Assembly (NCBI RefSeq): GCF_041433555.1
Contig: NZ_JAPWBR010000008.1
Span: forward strand, 9,478-73,477
Direction of reading: 5' to 3'
Length of the DNA stretch: 64,000 nucleotides
Source: Granulicatella sp041433555
GTDB lineage: Bacteria; Bacillota; Bacilli; Lactobacillales; Aerococcaceae
Positions 35,410 through 43,905 of the stretch are shown here, in pieces. Below the pieces are notes generated by a model. The model did no database searches. It was not told the DNA's origin and saw only the letters and a program-made list of their open reading frames with translations. The stretch's first letter is position 1, and each line of letters opens with the position of its first letter. A program made the position numbers and the translations under genes.

Positions 35410-36228
35410 TTATTGTAATACACGAATTGTGATTGTACGACGTCCGAAGTTGTAAACATCATTCAAGTTTACTAAGTGAACATCAATTCTATTTCCGTAA
35501 ATGGCGCCACCTGTATCTGCAGCACGGAAAATACCATATCCTGGAATTTCAACATATGATCCTAATGGAATCACACTTGGGTCAACCGCAATCACGTTTG
35601 GTTCACTAACAAGGTTTGTTCCATCAGCAGTATAGTTTGATAAACCAGCTTCGTTATATGAGTAAGCTGTTGCTTCTACTGTTAAGTAGTAACCACCTTG
35701 GCTTGAAGAAGCCGCAGCAGCTTGTGTTGTTTGAGTTGCTTCTGTTGCTTGAGCAGCTTGCGTTGTTTCAGTTGCTGGAGTCGCTTGAGCAGCTTGCGTT
35801 GTTTCAGTTTCTTGGGCTGCTTGTGTTGTCGCTTCAGTCGTTTCAACTTCTTTTACTTCATTGTTGTTTTGAACACGGTATGAGTGTTGTTCTGTTCCGT
35901 TATCCACTGTCACTTCTTTTTGGTCAGCTGAGAAACGTAACACTGTCCCTGGGTAAATAAGGTTTGCATCTTGAATTTCGTTCACTTTAACTAATGTATC
36001 TAATGATGCACCAGTTGCTTCAGAAATCACTGATAACGTATCTCCCCATTTGATTGTGTACTCTTGTACACCTTTATCGTCTGTTTTTACATCTTGTTTT
36101 ACTTGTTCTACAGTACGTGCTGTCCATTCTACTTCGTTGGCACTTGCTGTTGTTGCTGAAAATCCTGCAAAACTAAATAAAGCAAGTGATGCTGTCACCA
36201 TCATGAATTGTTTCTTGATTGGTTTCAT
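35410..36228 (-). CDS. Secreted LysM and 3D-domain cell wall protein
   Basis: This 272-residue exported protein has a signal peptide (ending SATTASANE), one LysM domain for peptidoglycan binding (YTIKWGDTLSVISEATGAS through GTVLRF), a low-complexity linker made of repeated ATQTTQAAQ/ATETTQ units (about 125-180), and a C-terminal 3D domain. The three Asp motifs are visible (IAVDPSVIPLG, AADTGGAI, NRIDVHL), as in Rpf/MltA-like lytic transglycosylases, so it probably cuts glycan strands. I start at ATG 36228 with GGAAAGGAAAAT; the longer frame to 36264 is not needed. Confidence 0.88.
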   Translation of the reverse strand: MKPIKKQFMMVTASLALFSFAGFSATTASANEVEWTARTVEQVKQDVKTDDKGVQEYTIKWGDTLSVISEATGASLDTLVKVNEIQDANLIYPGTVLRFSADQKEVTVDNGTEQHSYRVQNNNEVKEVETTEATTQAAQETETTQAAQATPATETTQAAQATEATQTTQAAAASSSQGGYYLTVEATAYSYNEAGLSNYTADGTNLVSEPNVIAVDPSVIPLGSYVEIPGYGIFRAADTGGAIYGNRIDVHLVNLNDVYNFGRRTITIRVLQ

Positions 36229-36620
36229 ATTTTCCTTTCCGATTCCGACTTTTTCTAAAGTCAAAAACCTCGTTCGCTTGGATTTTTTGGTTGCGAACTT
36301 AATTGATGCTAATTATTTTAGCACAGGAAAAACTCAAAATGTTGATTTTATGCGGTTTGTTAAGGTCACTTAATTTTTTTGACTTTTTCTGATGTTATTA
36401 TTACAAACGCATGACAAGAACATATGTTTCTGTAATAGTCGAAACCGTTCTGTAACACGTTCGTAGAATTTTCTTACAATCTCAGTCATACTTTCTTCAT
36501 TTATTACACTGTTTTTCGTTCTTTTTTGAGGCAAAAACCTATCAAATCGCACTTTTTCATGCACTCGACACATCAAAAAAGACCTCCCTATTCATCCATA
36601 GGAAGGTCACTAAACATTCG
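36229..36620. other. Gene-free stretch upstream of the LysM-3D gene
   Basis: This 392-bp gap contains an extended -10 box for the LysM-3D gene (TGCTAAAAT, minus strand, 36315-36323) and the terminator of the next gene (36575-36608). A 68-codon frame at 36370-36576 has no ribosome site and is not credible. Confidence 0.5.
36575..36608 (-). terminator. Terminator of the ABC exporter gene
   Basis: GACCTTCCTA and TAGGGAGGTC pair with one mismatch and are followed by TTTTTTG on the minus strand. Confidence 0.8.
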
Positions 36621-38231
36621 TTAAGCCGTTTGATTTAATTCACTCATTTGAATCGTTTGATTGATATTTTCTTTTAACGCTTCGGGAAGATGGTGCGTTA
36701 CCCATAAAACGGTCACGCTCTTATCTTCTAAGATTGGCTTCAATACCTCAATGGTTGTCTTTTCATCTAAGTTGGAGCTGACTTCATCGAGCAAGAAGAC
36801 TTTTGGTTGTTTCATCAATCCACGTGCAAAGGCAATGCGTTGCAACTGACCGCCGGATAGATTTGAATCGCCATCGCCTAAGACTGTATCTAATCCCATC
36901 GGCAAGTTTCTTACGATAGAAGCAAGTCCCACTTTTTCAAGAGATGCCCAAACCTCTTCATCTGTATACGCTTCAGTGAGCGTTACATTTTCGCGAATGG
37001 TTGTCGTGAAGATATGTGGTTTTTGAGCGATATAGACCATTTGACGATATAACTCATTATAGGATTGTTTCTTCACATCGACTCCAGCAAGCTTCACTTC
37101 GCCTAAATACTCCGTTAATTTAGCAGCGATAATATTTAACAGCGTTGATTTCCCTGTTCCACTTTCGCCAGTAATCGCGTATTTTTGTCCTTCATTAAAT
37201 CCAAGAGACACATGATTTAAAATCACCTTTTCTCCGTAGTTAAATGAAACATCACTCACTTCAATAAGAGTGCGCGGTGCCTCTTCTGGTACTTCCTCTA
37301 CAAGGGCTGCTGGTTCTAATTGCTCATATTTGTTAAATAATGAGTCAGCACTCTTAATCGAACCAATCTTTTGACTAATATTTCCGAGCACGTTGAAGAT
37401 GGTGCTACTTAGTGCCATTGCTGCTAGAATACTCCCGATACTCACTTCGCCAATATAAGCCAAGTATCCCGTTAAGATGAATACTGAAATTTGGCTAAAG
37501 ACATTCCCAATACCACCACTAACGGCAACTTTGGCCATCGACTTACTAAAATCGCGGTGCGTATCTCCTACTTCAACCGATTTTTCATGAATTTTTGCTT
37601 TTAAATACGCTAGCTTCCGAAAGACAAATAGGGTATCATATCCACTCAATAAATCCGAAATGGATTTTGCAAATTTTTCATTGGCTTCTGACACTTTGAT
37701 GGTTTTTTCTGTCAGTTCTGCTGAGAATAAAGCCGGTAACACGGCCATGATGACAATACAGATAGCTGCTAGTAAAACGATAGACCAATGATACATAAAC
37801 AACGCTACCGCAGAAATGACCGCAGAAATAATTCCTCCGATGACTTCAAAGGTTGGATTCATCGCATTCCCTTTAATCTGTTCCAAGTCACTTGTAAACC
37901 ACGAGATGTACGTTTGACTATTCTTTTCATAGAAGCGACCATAAGACGTCGCTTCGATAGAATGACTAATACGGTCCCTTAACCATGTCGCTACCTTTTG
38001 ATTAAAGTAGGCTTGATAGCGAATCAACATATATGTAAACAATAGATAAAATGCAAAAATAACAACTAAACAAATAGCCTTATAAAAGAAATTATGAATA
38101 TCCATGTTCACTAAAGTATCTAAAGTCTGCGCATTCACGATACTGGATACAAGCTCCGCCCCTGCAATGAGGGTGAGCAACGTAATCATGATGAACACTT
38201 CTTTTTTAAATTTCTGAAAAACAACCTTCAT
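36621..38231 (-). CDS. ABC exporter half-transporter
   Basis: This 536-residue protein fuses a six-helix exporter membrane domain (about 15-290) to an ATPase with Walker A (GESGTGKST), signature (LSGGQLQRIAFARGL), Walker B (VFLLDEVSSNLD) and H-loop (VTHHL). It would work as a homodimer or with an unlinked partner. The substrate cannot be told from sequence. I start at ATG 38231 with GGAGCGAG upstream; a GTG at 38246 overlaps that site. It is a bit shorter than typical exporters (about 580) because of short linkers. It is a single-gene unit. Confidence 0.8.
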   Translation of the reverse strand: MKVVFQKFKKEVFIMITLLTLIAGAELVSSIVNAQTLDTLVNMDIHNFFYKAICLVVIFAFYLLFTYMLIRYQAYFNQKVATWLRDRISHSIEATSYGRFYEKNSQTYISWFTSDLEQIKGNAMNPTFEVIGGIISAVISAVALFMYHWSIVLLAAICIVIMAVLPALFSAELTEKTIKVSEANEKFAKSISDLLSGYDTLFVFRKLAYLKAKIHEKSVEVGDTHRDFSKSMAKVAVSGGIGNVFSQISVFILTGYLAYIGEVSIGSILAAMALSSTIFNVLGNISQKIGSIKSADSLFNKYEQLEPAALVEEVPEEAPRTLIEVSDVSFNYGEKVILNHVSLGFNEGQKYAITGESGTGKSTLLNIIAAKLTEYLGEVKLAGVDVKKQSYNELYRQMVYIAQKPHIFTTTIRENVTLTEAYTDEEVWASLEKVGLASIVRNLPMGLDTVLGDGDSNLSGGQLQRIAFARGLMKQPKVFLLDEVSSNLDEKTTIEVLKPILEDKSVTVLWVTHHLPEALKENINQTIQMSELNQTA

Positions 38232-38338
38232 ATATACTCGCTCCACTTCAAAATCTGACTATGCTCATAGTGTACCATTGTCTTAATCCAATGTATATAG
38301 GACTTTTGGCGGAAAACAAAAGAACTTTCCTTTTTTGC

Positions 38339-38368
38339 ATAAAAAACCACACCCATTCAGGTGCGGTT
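38339..38368 (-). terminator. Terminator of rlmN
   Basis: AACCGCACC and GGTGTGGTT pair with one mismatch and are followed by TTTTTT on the minus strand. Confidence 0.75.
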
Positions 38369-38379
38369 CATTTATTTCA

Positions 38380-39495
38380 TTATGCTTTTGTTTTTTCAGC
38401 GCGGTCACGTTTCATTTGGCTTGAACGTAATTGTCCGCAGGCTGCTTCGATATCATGTCCGAATTCTTTACGAACGACACAGTTGATGTGGTTTTTCTTC
38501 AACACATCGTAGAAGGCTACTACGCGTTCTTTTCCACTACGTTCATATTGGTCATGTTCACGAACTTTGTTATACGGAATTAAGTTGACATATGAAAGAC
38601 GTTTTTTATCCGCTAGAAGGTCAGCCAATTGTTGCGCTTGTTCCACCGAATCATTCACGTGATCGAGCATGATGTACTCGAAGGTTACACGACGATTGGT
38701 TTTAGCAATGTATTCATTAATGGCATCCATCACGACTTCGATTGGATATTTACGGTTGATACGCATGATACGAGAACGTGTATCGTTATCTGGCGCATGA
38801 AGTGATAATGCAAGGTTGACTTGTAATCCTTCGTCTGCGAACTCACGAATCTTCGGAGCCAAACCACTTGTAGATACAGTGATATGACGAGCCCCGATTC
38901 CAAGCCCTTTATCAGAGTTGACCACTTTCAAGAACTTAATCACGTTATCATAGTTATCAAATGGTTCTCCAATCCCCATGACTACGATATGGCTGACACG
39001 GTCCCCAGGAGACACTTCGTCTAATGTGCGTTGTACGTGCATGACTTGCGCCACGATTTCCCCAGCAACGAGGTCACGTTGTTTTGCGATAATCCCGCTG
39101 GCACAGAAAGTACATCCGATATTACATCCTACTTGTGTCGTCACACAGATGGATAAGCCGTATTCTTGTGGCATTAATACCGTTTCGATTAAGAGGCCAT
39201 CTGCTAATTCAAAGAGGAATTTACGTGTTCCGTCTGTTGATTGTTGTTTGATACGTTCGTTTAACACTGGGAATGTGAACTCTTCTTGTAATTGTTCAAT
39301 CAGTGCTTTCGGTAAGTTTGTCATTTCTTCAAAACTAGTTACACGTTTGCGATAAAGCCAGTCCCATAATTGACCTGCTCTGAATTTCTTTTCGCCTTTT
39401 GCTTCAAACCAAGCTGTTAGCTCTTCTAGTGGCATGCCGTAAATAATTGGTTTTCCTTCATATTGACGAACCACTCGTCCAATTTTTCTAACCAT
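38380..39495 (-). CDS. rlmN: 23S rRNA/tRNA adenine-C2 methyltransferase RlmN
   Basis: This 371-residue radical-SAM enzyme methylates A2503 of 23S rRNA and A37 of some tRNAs. The [4Fe-4S] motif CNIGCTFC (Cys124, 128, 131) and the C-terminal catalytic Cys353 (DIEAACGQL) are present, as is GIGEPFDNYDNV. Those elements, and the lack of Cfr-specific features, support the housekeeping enzyme and not the resistance homologue Cfr. ATG 39495 follows AAAGAGGAA. It lies 15 bp after ansA, so the two share a transcript. Confidence 0.93.
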   Translation of the reverse strand: MVRKIGRVVRQYEGKPIIYGMPLEELTAWFEAKGEKKFRAGQLWDWLYRKRVTSFEEMTNLPKALIEQLQEEFTFPVLNERIKQQSTDGTRKFLFELADGLLIETVLMPQEYGLSICVTTQVGCNIGCTFCASGIIAKQRDLVAGEIVAQVMHVQRTLDEVSPGDRVSHIVVMGIGEPFDNYDNVIKFLKVVNSDKGLGIGARHITVSTSGLAPKIREFADEGLQVNLALSLHAPDNDTRSRIMRINRKYPIEVVMDAINEYIAKTNRRVTFEYIMLDHVNDSVEQAQQLADLLADKKRLSYVNLIPYNKVREHDQYERSGKERVVAFYDVLKKNHINCVVRKEFGHDIEAACGQLRSSQMKRDRAEKTKA

Positions 39496-39510
39496 ATCTA
39501 TTCCTCTTTC

Positions 39511-40479
39511 CTATACTTGAAATGCTCTAATGATTGTTTCTCTGTTTGCATGAGCGCTTAATAACACCGATAATTTCACACGAGCCTTTTGTCCGCTAAG
39601 CCCTGTTGTGAAAATCACTCCTGCTTCATGAAGCTGTTTGCCTCCGCCAAGATAATTATAGACGTCATACGTTACACCGTTAAATGCGCGGGATACCAGA
39701 ACGACTGGAATCCCTTTATCTAAGCAACGTTGCAATCCAGGAAGTGCCATTGGAGGAAGATTTCCTGCCCCAAGAGCTTCGATGACTACTCCATTGGCAT
39801 CTGAATCGGCAATGGCATCAAATAACATGGAATCCATTCCAGCATATGCTTTTAATAAGTATACCTTATCCAAGAGTTCTTTAATTGGATAATATTCATG
39901 ATGTAAGAATTTTTGGAAGTAAATGACTTCACTCTTTGATACTAATCCAAGCGGTCCAAAGGTTGGTGTTTGGAAAGTCGCAACGTTTGTAGTATGTGTC
40001 TTTGTCACATATGTTGCCGCATGAACTTCATCATTCATCACGACAAGAACGCCTTTATCCACACTCTCTGGACTCGTTACCGTAATAATGGCACTGCGTA
40101 AGTTCGCTAACCCGTCCGCTCCGATTTCATTGCTGGAACGCATCGCTCCCGTTAAAACGATTGGGAATGTTCCATCTGTTGTTAACTCTAAAAAATACGC
40201 CGTCTCTTCTAATGTATCGGTTCCGTGAGTCACCACCGCTCCGTCAAAGCCTTCCTGTTGCGCTTGAACGATTCGCTTTTGAACTTCCCACATTTTTTCC
40301 TCTGTCATATGTGGAGACGGAAGATTAAATAGATCCTCTACGACGACACTTGCGATTGGGGCAAAAATGGTGTCGGAGTTGGTTAATGGGTTTGTGCTTG
40401 TTGGGGTTACGTTACCGGTTGAGCGGTCTTCACTCATGGCAATCGTACCACCGGTGTTTATGACGATAATTTTCTTCAT
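39511..40479 (-). CDS. ansA: L-asparaginase, type I
   Basis: This 322-residue cytoplasmic enzyme hydrolyses asparagine to aspartate and ammonia. Both active-site Thr motifs are visible: INTGGTIAM near the N-terminus and THGTDTLEETAYFLE around residue 90. The start is chosen at ATG 40479 because the family begins with KKI-hydrophobic-TGGTIA; the open frame extends 49 codons upstream without family similarity. The ribosome site there is weak (AGAAAG), and an ATG seven codons upstream is a possible alternative. It heads the ansA-rlmN unit. Confidence 0.88.
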   Translation of the reverse strand: MKKIIVINTGGTIAMSEDRSTGNVTPTSTNPLTNSDTIFAPIASVVVEDLFNLPSPHMTEEKMWEVQKRIVQAQQEGFDGAVVTHGTDTLEETAYFLELTTDGTFPIVLTGAMRSSNEIGADGLANLRSAIITVTSPESVDKGVLVVMNDEVHAATYVTKTHTTNVATFQTPTFGPLGLVSKSEVIYFQKFLHHEYYPIKELLDKVYLLKAYAGMDSMLFDAIADSDANGVVIEALGAGNLPPMALPGLQRCLDKGIPVVLVSRAFNGVTYDVYNYLGGGKQLHEAGVIFTTGLSGQKARVKLSVLLSAHANRETIIRAFQV

Positions 40480-40575
40480 GGCGCTACTACTTTCTTTCAT
40501 TTTCTCTTTACATAGGATACCACAAAACAGCAAAAAGTGCCGAAGTATTTGTAAGTAAATACGCACAAAAAAGAT

Positions 40576-40885
40576 GATACCTTCGAATCCTTGCGGATTA
40601 TTTTTATAATCGCTGTTACAGGGCACCGGTGCAAGCCTCGGTCTTGCACCTTCGAAGCTTCAAACGCGAAGTACGGAACAAGTCCCTACTTCGCCTAAGC
40701 ACAGTGGTTGAATGGGATGAGCTTCGCTATGTCTAGCTTGCTCATCCCTATTCAACTTTGTGGGGGAAAGAAAACGAAATCCCCTAAATACATTAATGTA
40801 TTTAAGAGATTTCTGTCTTTCTCCCTCTTCTCCGATGCGATTTCCTGTTACTGCGATTATAAAATCAGCAACTTTCTTCGGTATC
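40576..40885. repeat. Foldback element A2
   Basis: Ends GATACC and GGTATC are inverted, and TTATAATCGCTGTTACAG pairs with CTGTTACTGCGATTATAA further in. Three inner hairpins follow: GGTGCAAG/CTTGCACC, GCGAAGTA/TACTTCGC and GTTGAATGGGATGAG with CTCATCCCTATTCAAC. A fourth is built on GGGGAAAGA with TCTTTCTCCC. Parts match element A1 and element A3 with compensatory stem changes. Confidence 0.8.
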
Positions 40886-41221
40886 ACTTTTTGTGCATTT
40901 TATTCAAATCCCTTATAAAAAAATGAAAAAAAGTGTTGTGCCACTCAGTTTGAAGGAATCTTGCTGGGTGATATAAAGTGCATCCCATAGGAGTTTCTGA
41001 GGTTTTTTGGCAACTTAAAGTTGGGTGTGACTGAAAAAAATTTTTTTGATTTTTTCTCGGATTTTTACTACTATCTTCCGAAATTGTGCAATGCTTCTAA
41101 AACTAGGTTGTTGAACAAACCGCTAAAAACCGCATCATTTCAACGTTTATATTTTACTTTTAATTTTAAAATTTGAAATGTAACATATATGCTACATTTT
41201 TATTTTTTGCATCTTCAACAA

Positions 41222-41254
41222 AAAAAACCGCAGCCTTACACGGGCTACGGTTTG
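41222..41254 (-). terminator. Terminator of mvaS
   Basis: AAACCGTAGCC and GGCTGCGGTTT pair with one mismatch and run into TTTTT on the minus strand, 5 bp past the stop. Confidence 0.85.
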
Positions 41255-41258
41255 CGTC

Positions 41259-42419
41259 TTATTTAATTGTGTATTGACGTTGGTGGTCAACAACGGCTGT
41301 TAATGTAATCGGGCTGTTGTCTTCGCGTGTGAAAGTTTGTTCACCGCTTGCGTCCACCACTTCTGTGAAGATTTCTTCGTATTCTTCTACTGTCAACATT
41401 TTGCGATTTTCTAGTAACGCTTTATGTTCTGCGATATGCAATTGGTTTTCGAAGCCTTCGACTAATTCTCCGGCGAAGAATTCCCCAACGGCTCCTGATC
41501 CATAGCTGAAGAATCCGATGCGGTCTCCGGCTACTAAAACAGAACTGTTATCTAATAATGAGATGAAGCTTAAGAATAATGAACCTGTGTAGATGTTTCC
41601 AACTTGGCGGTTATACACGGCTGCTTCTTGGTAACGCGCCGTAAAGCGTTCTTGTTCCTCTTCGCTCATTTCTTCTAAGAATGGCTTGAAGGCTTTCATC
41701 CCCATTTTTGTATATGGTAAATGGAAGCAAATCGCGTCAAAGTCTGAGAATTGCGCATTTGTTTTTGCTTGATAGTCGTTCCATACTTCTGCAAAGAAAC
41801 GGATGTATTGCTCGTTTGAGAATTTTCCATCTACCATTGGATACGCTGCATAGTTTGGTCTCCAGAAGTCCATCACGTCATCTGTGAATAAGCTTGTTTC
41901 GTTATCTAAAACGAGTAAACGTGGGTCACTAGAAACAACCATTGCGACTGCTCCGGCACCTTGTGTTGGCTCCCCGCCAGAGTTTAATCCGTATTTAGCA
42001 ATGTCGCTTGCGATAACTAGTACTCTTGAAGTTGGATTTAAGGCAATATGCCCTTTAGCTAATTGTAAGGCAGCTGTTGCCCCGTAGCAGGCATGTTTTA
42101 ATTCTACACTACGAACACGGTTTGATAATCCAAGCATGCGTTGCATATAAACCGCAGCTGATTTCGATTGATCGATTCCTGTTTCTGTCCCAAATAAAAT
42201 CATATCAATATCTTCACGGTCTTTATCATCAATGATTGATAACGCAGCATTTGCGGCTAAAGTCACGATATCTTGCGTCACTGGTGCTACTGCCATTGTA
42301 GACTGGCCAATTCCAATCGTGTACTTAGCTGGCTCTACTCCACGCGCGGCTGCTAATGCTTCCATATCTAATGCAGTCGGTGGTACGAAGAAGCCAATCT
42401 TATCTATCCCTATATTCAT
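41259..42419 (-). CDS. mvaS: Hydroxymethylglutaryl-CoA synthase
   Basis: This 386-residue cytosolic enzyme condenses acetoacetyl-CoA with acetyl-CoA to HMG-CoA, the second step of the mevalonate route to isoprenoids. Catalytic Glu79 (FGTETGID), nucleophile Cys111 (HACYGATAALQLA) and the FHLPYTKMG histidine are all present, as is SYGSGAVGEFF. Length matches bacterial MvaS. It is divergent from the thiolase that makes its substrate; 236 bp separate the starts, room for shared control. Confidence 0.94.
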   Translation of the reverse strand: MNIGIDKIGFFVPPTALDMEALAAARGVEPAKYTIGIGQSTMAVAPVTQDIVTLAANAALSIIDDKDREDIDMILFGTETGIDQSKSAAVYMQRMLGLSNRVRSVELKHACYGATAALQLAKGHIALNPTSRVLVIASDIAKYGLNSGGEPTQGAGAVAMVVSSDPRLLVLDNETSLFTDDVMDFWRPNYAAYPMVDGKFSNEQYIRFFAEVWNDYQAKTNAQFSDFDAICFHLPYTKMGMKAFKPFLEEMSEEEQERFTARYQEAAVYNRQVGNIYTGSLFLSFISLLDNSSVLVAGDRIGFFSYGSGAVGEFFAGELVEGFENQLHIAEHKALLENRKMLTVEEYEEIFTEVVDASGEQTFTREDNSPITLTAVVDHQRQYTIK

Positions 42420-42655
42420 TGTTTTATTGTTCTCCTTTACGAATAAAGCTCTCCAAACACAAATAGAGCTTCCTGTTCTTTCTTAGCACACACTATAGTA
42501 GCAAAAATTCGCCGTTAGGACAATTGAATTCACCAAATGTTAGGGAATTTAAACAATTCTTTACTAATTATTTGTACTAAATTGATAGGTTTCTTATGCA
42601 AAATCTTATAAAATAGAAACGAAATAGGAAATATAGACTGGAAAGGAATGAAAAT

Positions 42656-43846
42656 ATGAACGGAAATGATATCGTCATCGTGAGTGCCACACGTACTGCG
42701 ATTGGTAAATTTGGCGGGCAATTTGCTACCACTTCTGCTATCGAATTAGGAACAACGGTCGCAAAAGCTGCCATCCAAAAAGCGAATCTTTCACCTGAAC
42801 AAATTGATACAGTCATCTTTGGAAATGTCTTACAAGCAGGCCTTGGACAAAATCCAGCTCGTCAAGTCGGACTTGGAGCTGGACTGAATCATGCAAGTAC
42901 TGCCGTAACAATTAATGAAGTCTGTGGCTCTGGACTAAAAGCCATTATTTCAGCCGCACAAGTCCTTCGACTAGGAGACGCCAAAATCGTTTTAGCCGGC
43001 GGTATGGAAAATATGAGCCTTGCACCGCATTTATTACAACAACGCTTTGCTCCAAAAAATGGCCCTGTGACATTAGTCGACTCTTTATTTAATGATGGAT
43101 TAACGGACGCCTACTCACAAGACGCGATGGGAATTACCGCTGAAAATATCGTTGAAAAATACGGATTTACACGCGAAGAACAAGACGCTTTCGCTGTGGC
43201 TTCGCAACAAAAAGCCGCTAAAGCACAAGAAGAAGGACGTTTCGCTAGCGAAATCACTCCCGTAGCAGTCTTCAATCGCAAAACAAAATCCGACGACTTA
43301 AAAGTAACGGACGAATTCATCCGTCCAAACACGAATCTTGAGAGTCTTGCTGGTCTCAAACCTTCCTTCAAAAAAGACGGAACAGTAACAGCCGGAAACG
43401 CCTCTGGAATTAACGATGGTGCCGCTTGTGTCATCATGACAACACGTGAATACGCAACAGAGCTTGGCCTTCCAATTCTTGCAACCTTGAAAGGCTATGC
43501 CGAAGCTGGTGTCGATCCTTCGATTATGGGAATCGGTCCTGTCCCTGCCATTCAAAAATTAGTGGCGCGTACACGAATTCCGCTTGAAAAAGTGGATGTC
43601 TTTGAACTGAACGAGGCATTCGCCGCACAAAGCATGGCGGTCATCAAAGACTTGAAGATTCCAACTGAAAAAGTAAATCCATTTGGTGGTGCCATTGCGC
43701 TAGGCCATCCAATCGGTGCTTCTGGTACTCGTATTGTGGTCACACTGATCAATGCTCTCGACCAACTCGACGGTAAAATCGGTGTCGCTTCCCTCTGTGT
43801 AGGCGGCGGTATGGGTGTTGCCATCGCGATTGAACGCGAACAATAG
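42656..43846 (+). CDS. Acetyl-CoA acetyltransferase (thiolase)
   Basis: This 396-residue thiolase joins two acetyl-CoA to acetoacetyl-CoA. Catalytic Cys90 (NEVCGSGLKA), His351 (GHPIGASG) and Cys381 (CVGGGMG) are visible, as is NEAFAAQ. In enterococci this activity is fused to HMG-CoA reductase as MvaE; here it stands alone, so the reductase must be encoded elsewhere. ATG 42656 follows GGAAAGGAATG. It probably feeds MvaS on the opposite strand. Confidence 0.92.
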   Translation: MNGNDIVIVSATRTAIGKFGGQFATTSAIELGTTVAKAAIQKANLSPEQIDTVIFGNVLQAGLGQNPARQVGLGAGLNHASTAVTINEVCGSGLKAIISAAQVLRLGDAKIVLAGGMENMSLAPHLLQQRFAPKNGPVTLVDSLFNDGLTDAYSQDAMGITAENIVEKYGFTREEQDAFAVASQQKAAKAQEEGRFASEITPVAVFNRKTKSDDLKVTDEFIRPNTNLESLAGLKPSFKKDGTVTAGNASGINDGAACVIMTTREYATELGLPILATLKGYAEAGVDPSIMGIGPVPAIQKLVARTRIPLEKVDVFELNEAFAAQSMAVIKDLKIPTEKVNPFGGAIALGHPIGASGTRIVVTLINALDQLDGKIGVASLCVGGGMGVAIAIEREQ

Positions 43847-43858
43847 TATAAATAATAA

Positions 43859-43900
43859 GAGTTGCCCAAAATTCACTTATAAGTGAATTTTGGACAACTC
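43859..43900. terminator. Bidirectional terminator built on a 28-bp palindrome
   Basis: GAGTTG and CAACTC flank a perfect 28-bp palindrome (43866-43893) with centre ACTTATAAGT. Convergent genes (thiolase and lipase) end 13 and 6 bp away. A very similar palindrome lies at 51966-51993. Confidence 0.8.
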
Positions 43901-43905
43901 TCTTT

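Larger units (their letters stand above)
40480..41258. other. Gene-free stretch with a 310-bp foldback element
   Basis: This 779-bp gap holds foldback element A2 (40576-40885), a stretch with a long A/T run near 41037-41060, a small AT palindrome (AAATGTA/TACATTT, about 41177-41199) and the mvaS terminator. No credible gene was found on either strand. Confidence 0.6.

Noticed and set aside
36430..36460. WalR box near the LysM-3D gene
   Set aside because: TGTAAT and TGTAAC are present but the spacing (14 bases) does not fit the five-base gap of the consensus.
36370..36576. 68-codon frame upstream of the LysM-3D gene
   Set aside because: No ribosome site, no family resemblance, and it overlaps likely promoter DNA.
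39511..40626. 49-residue N-terminal extension of asparaginase
   Set aside because: The extension has no counterpart in the family, and the enzyme fold starts at KKIIVINTGGTIA.
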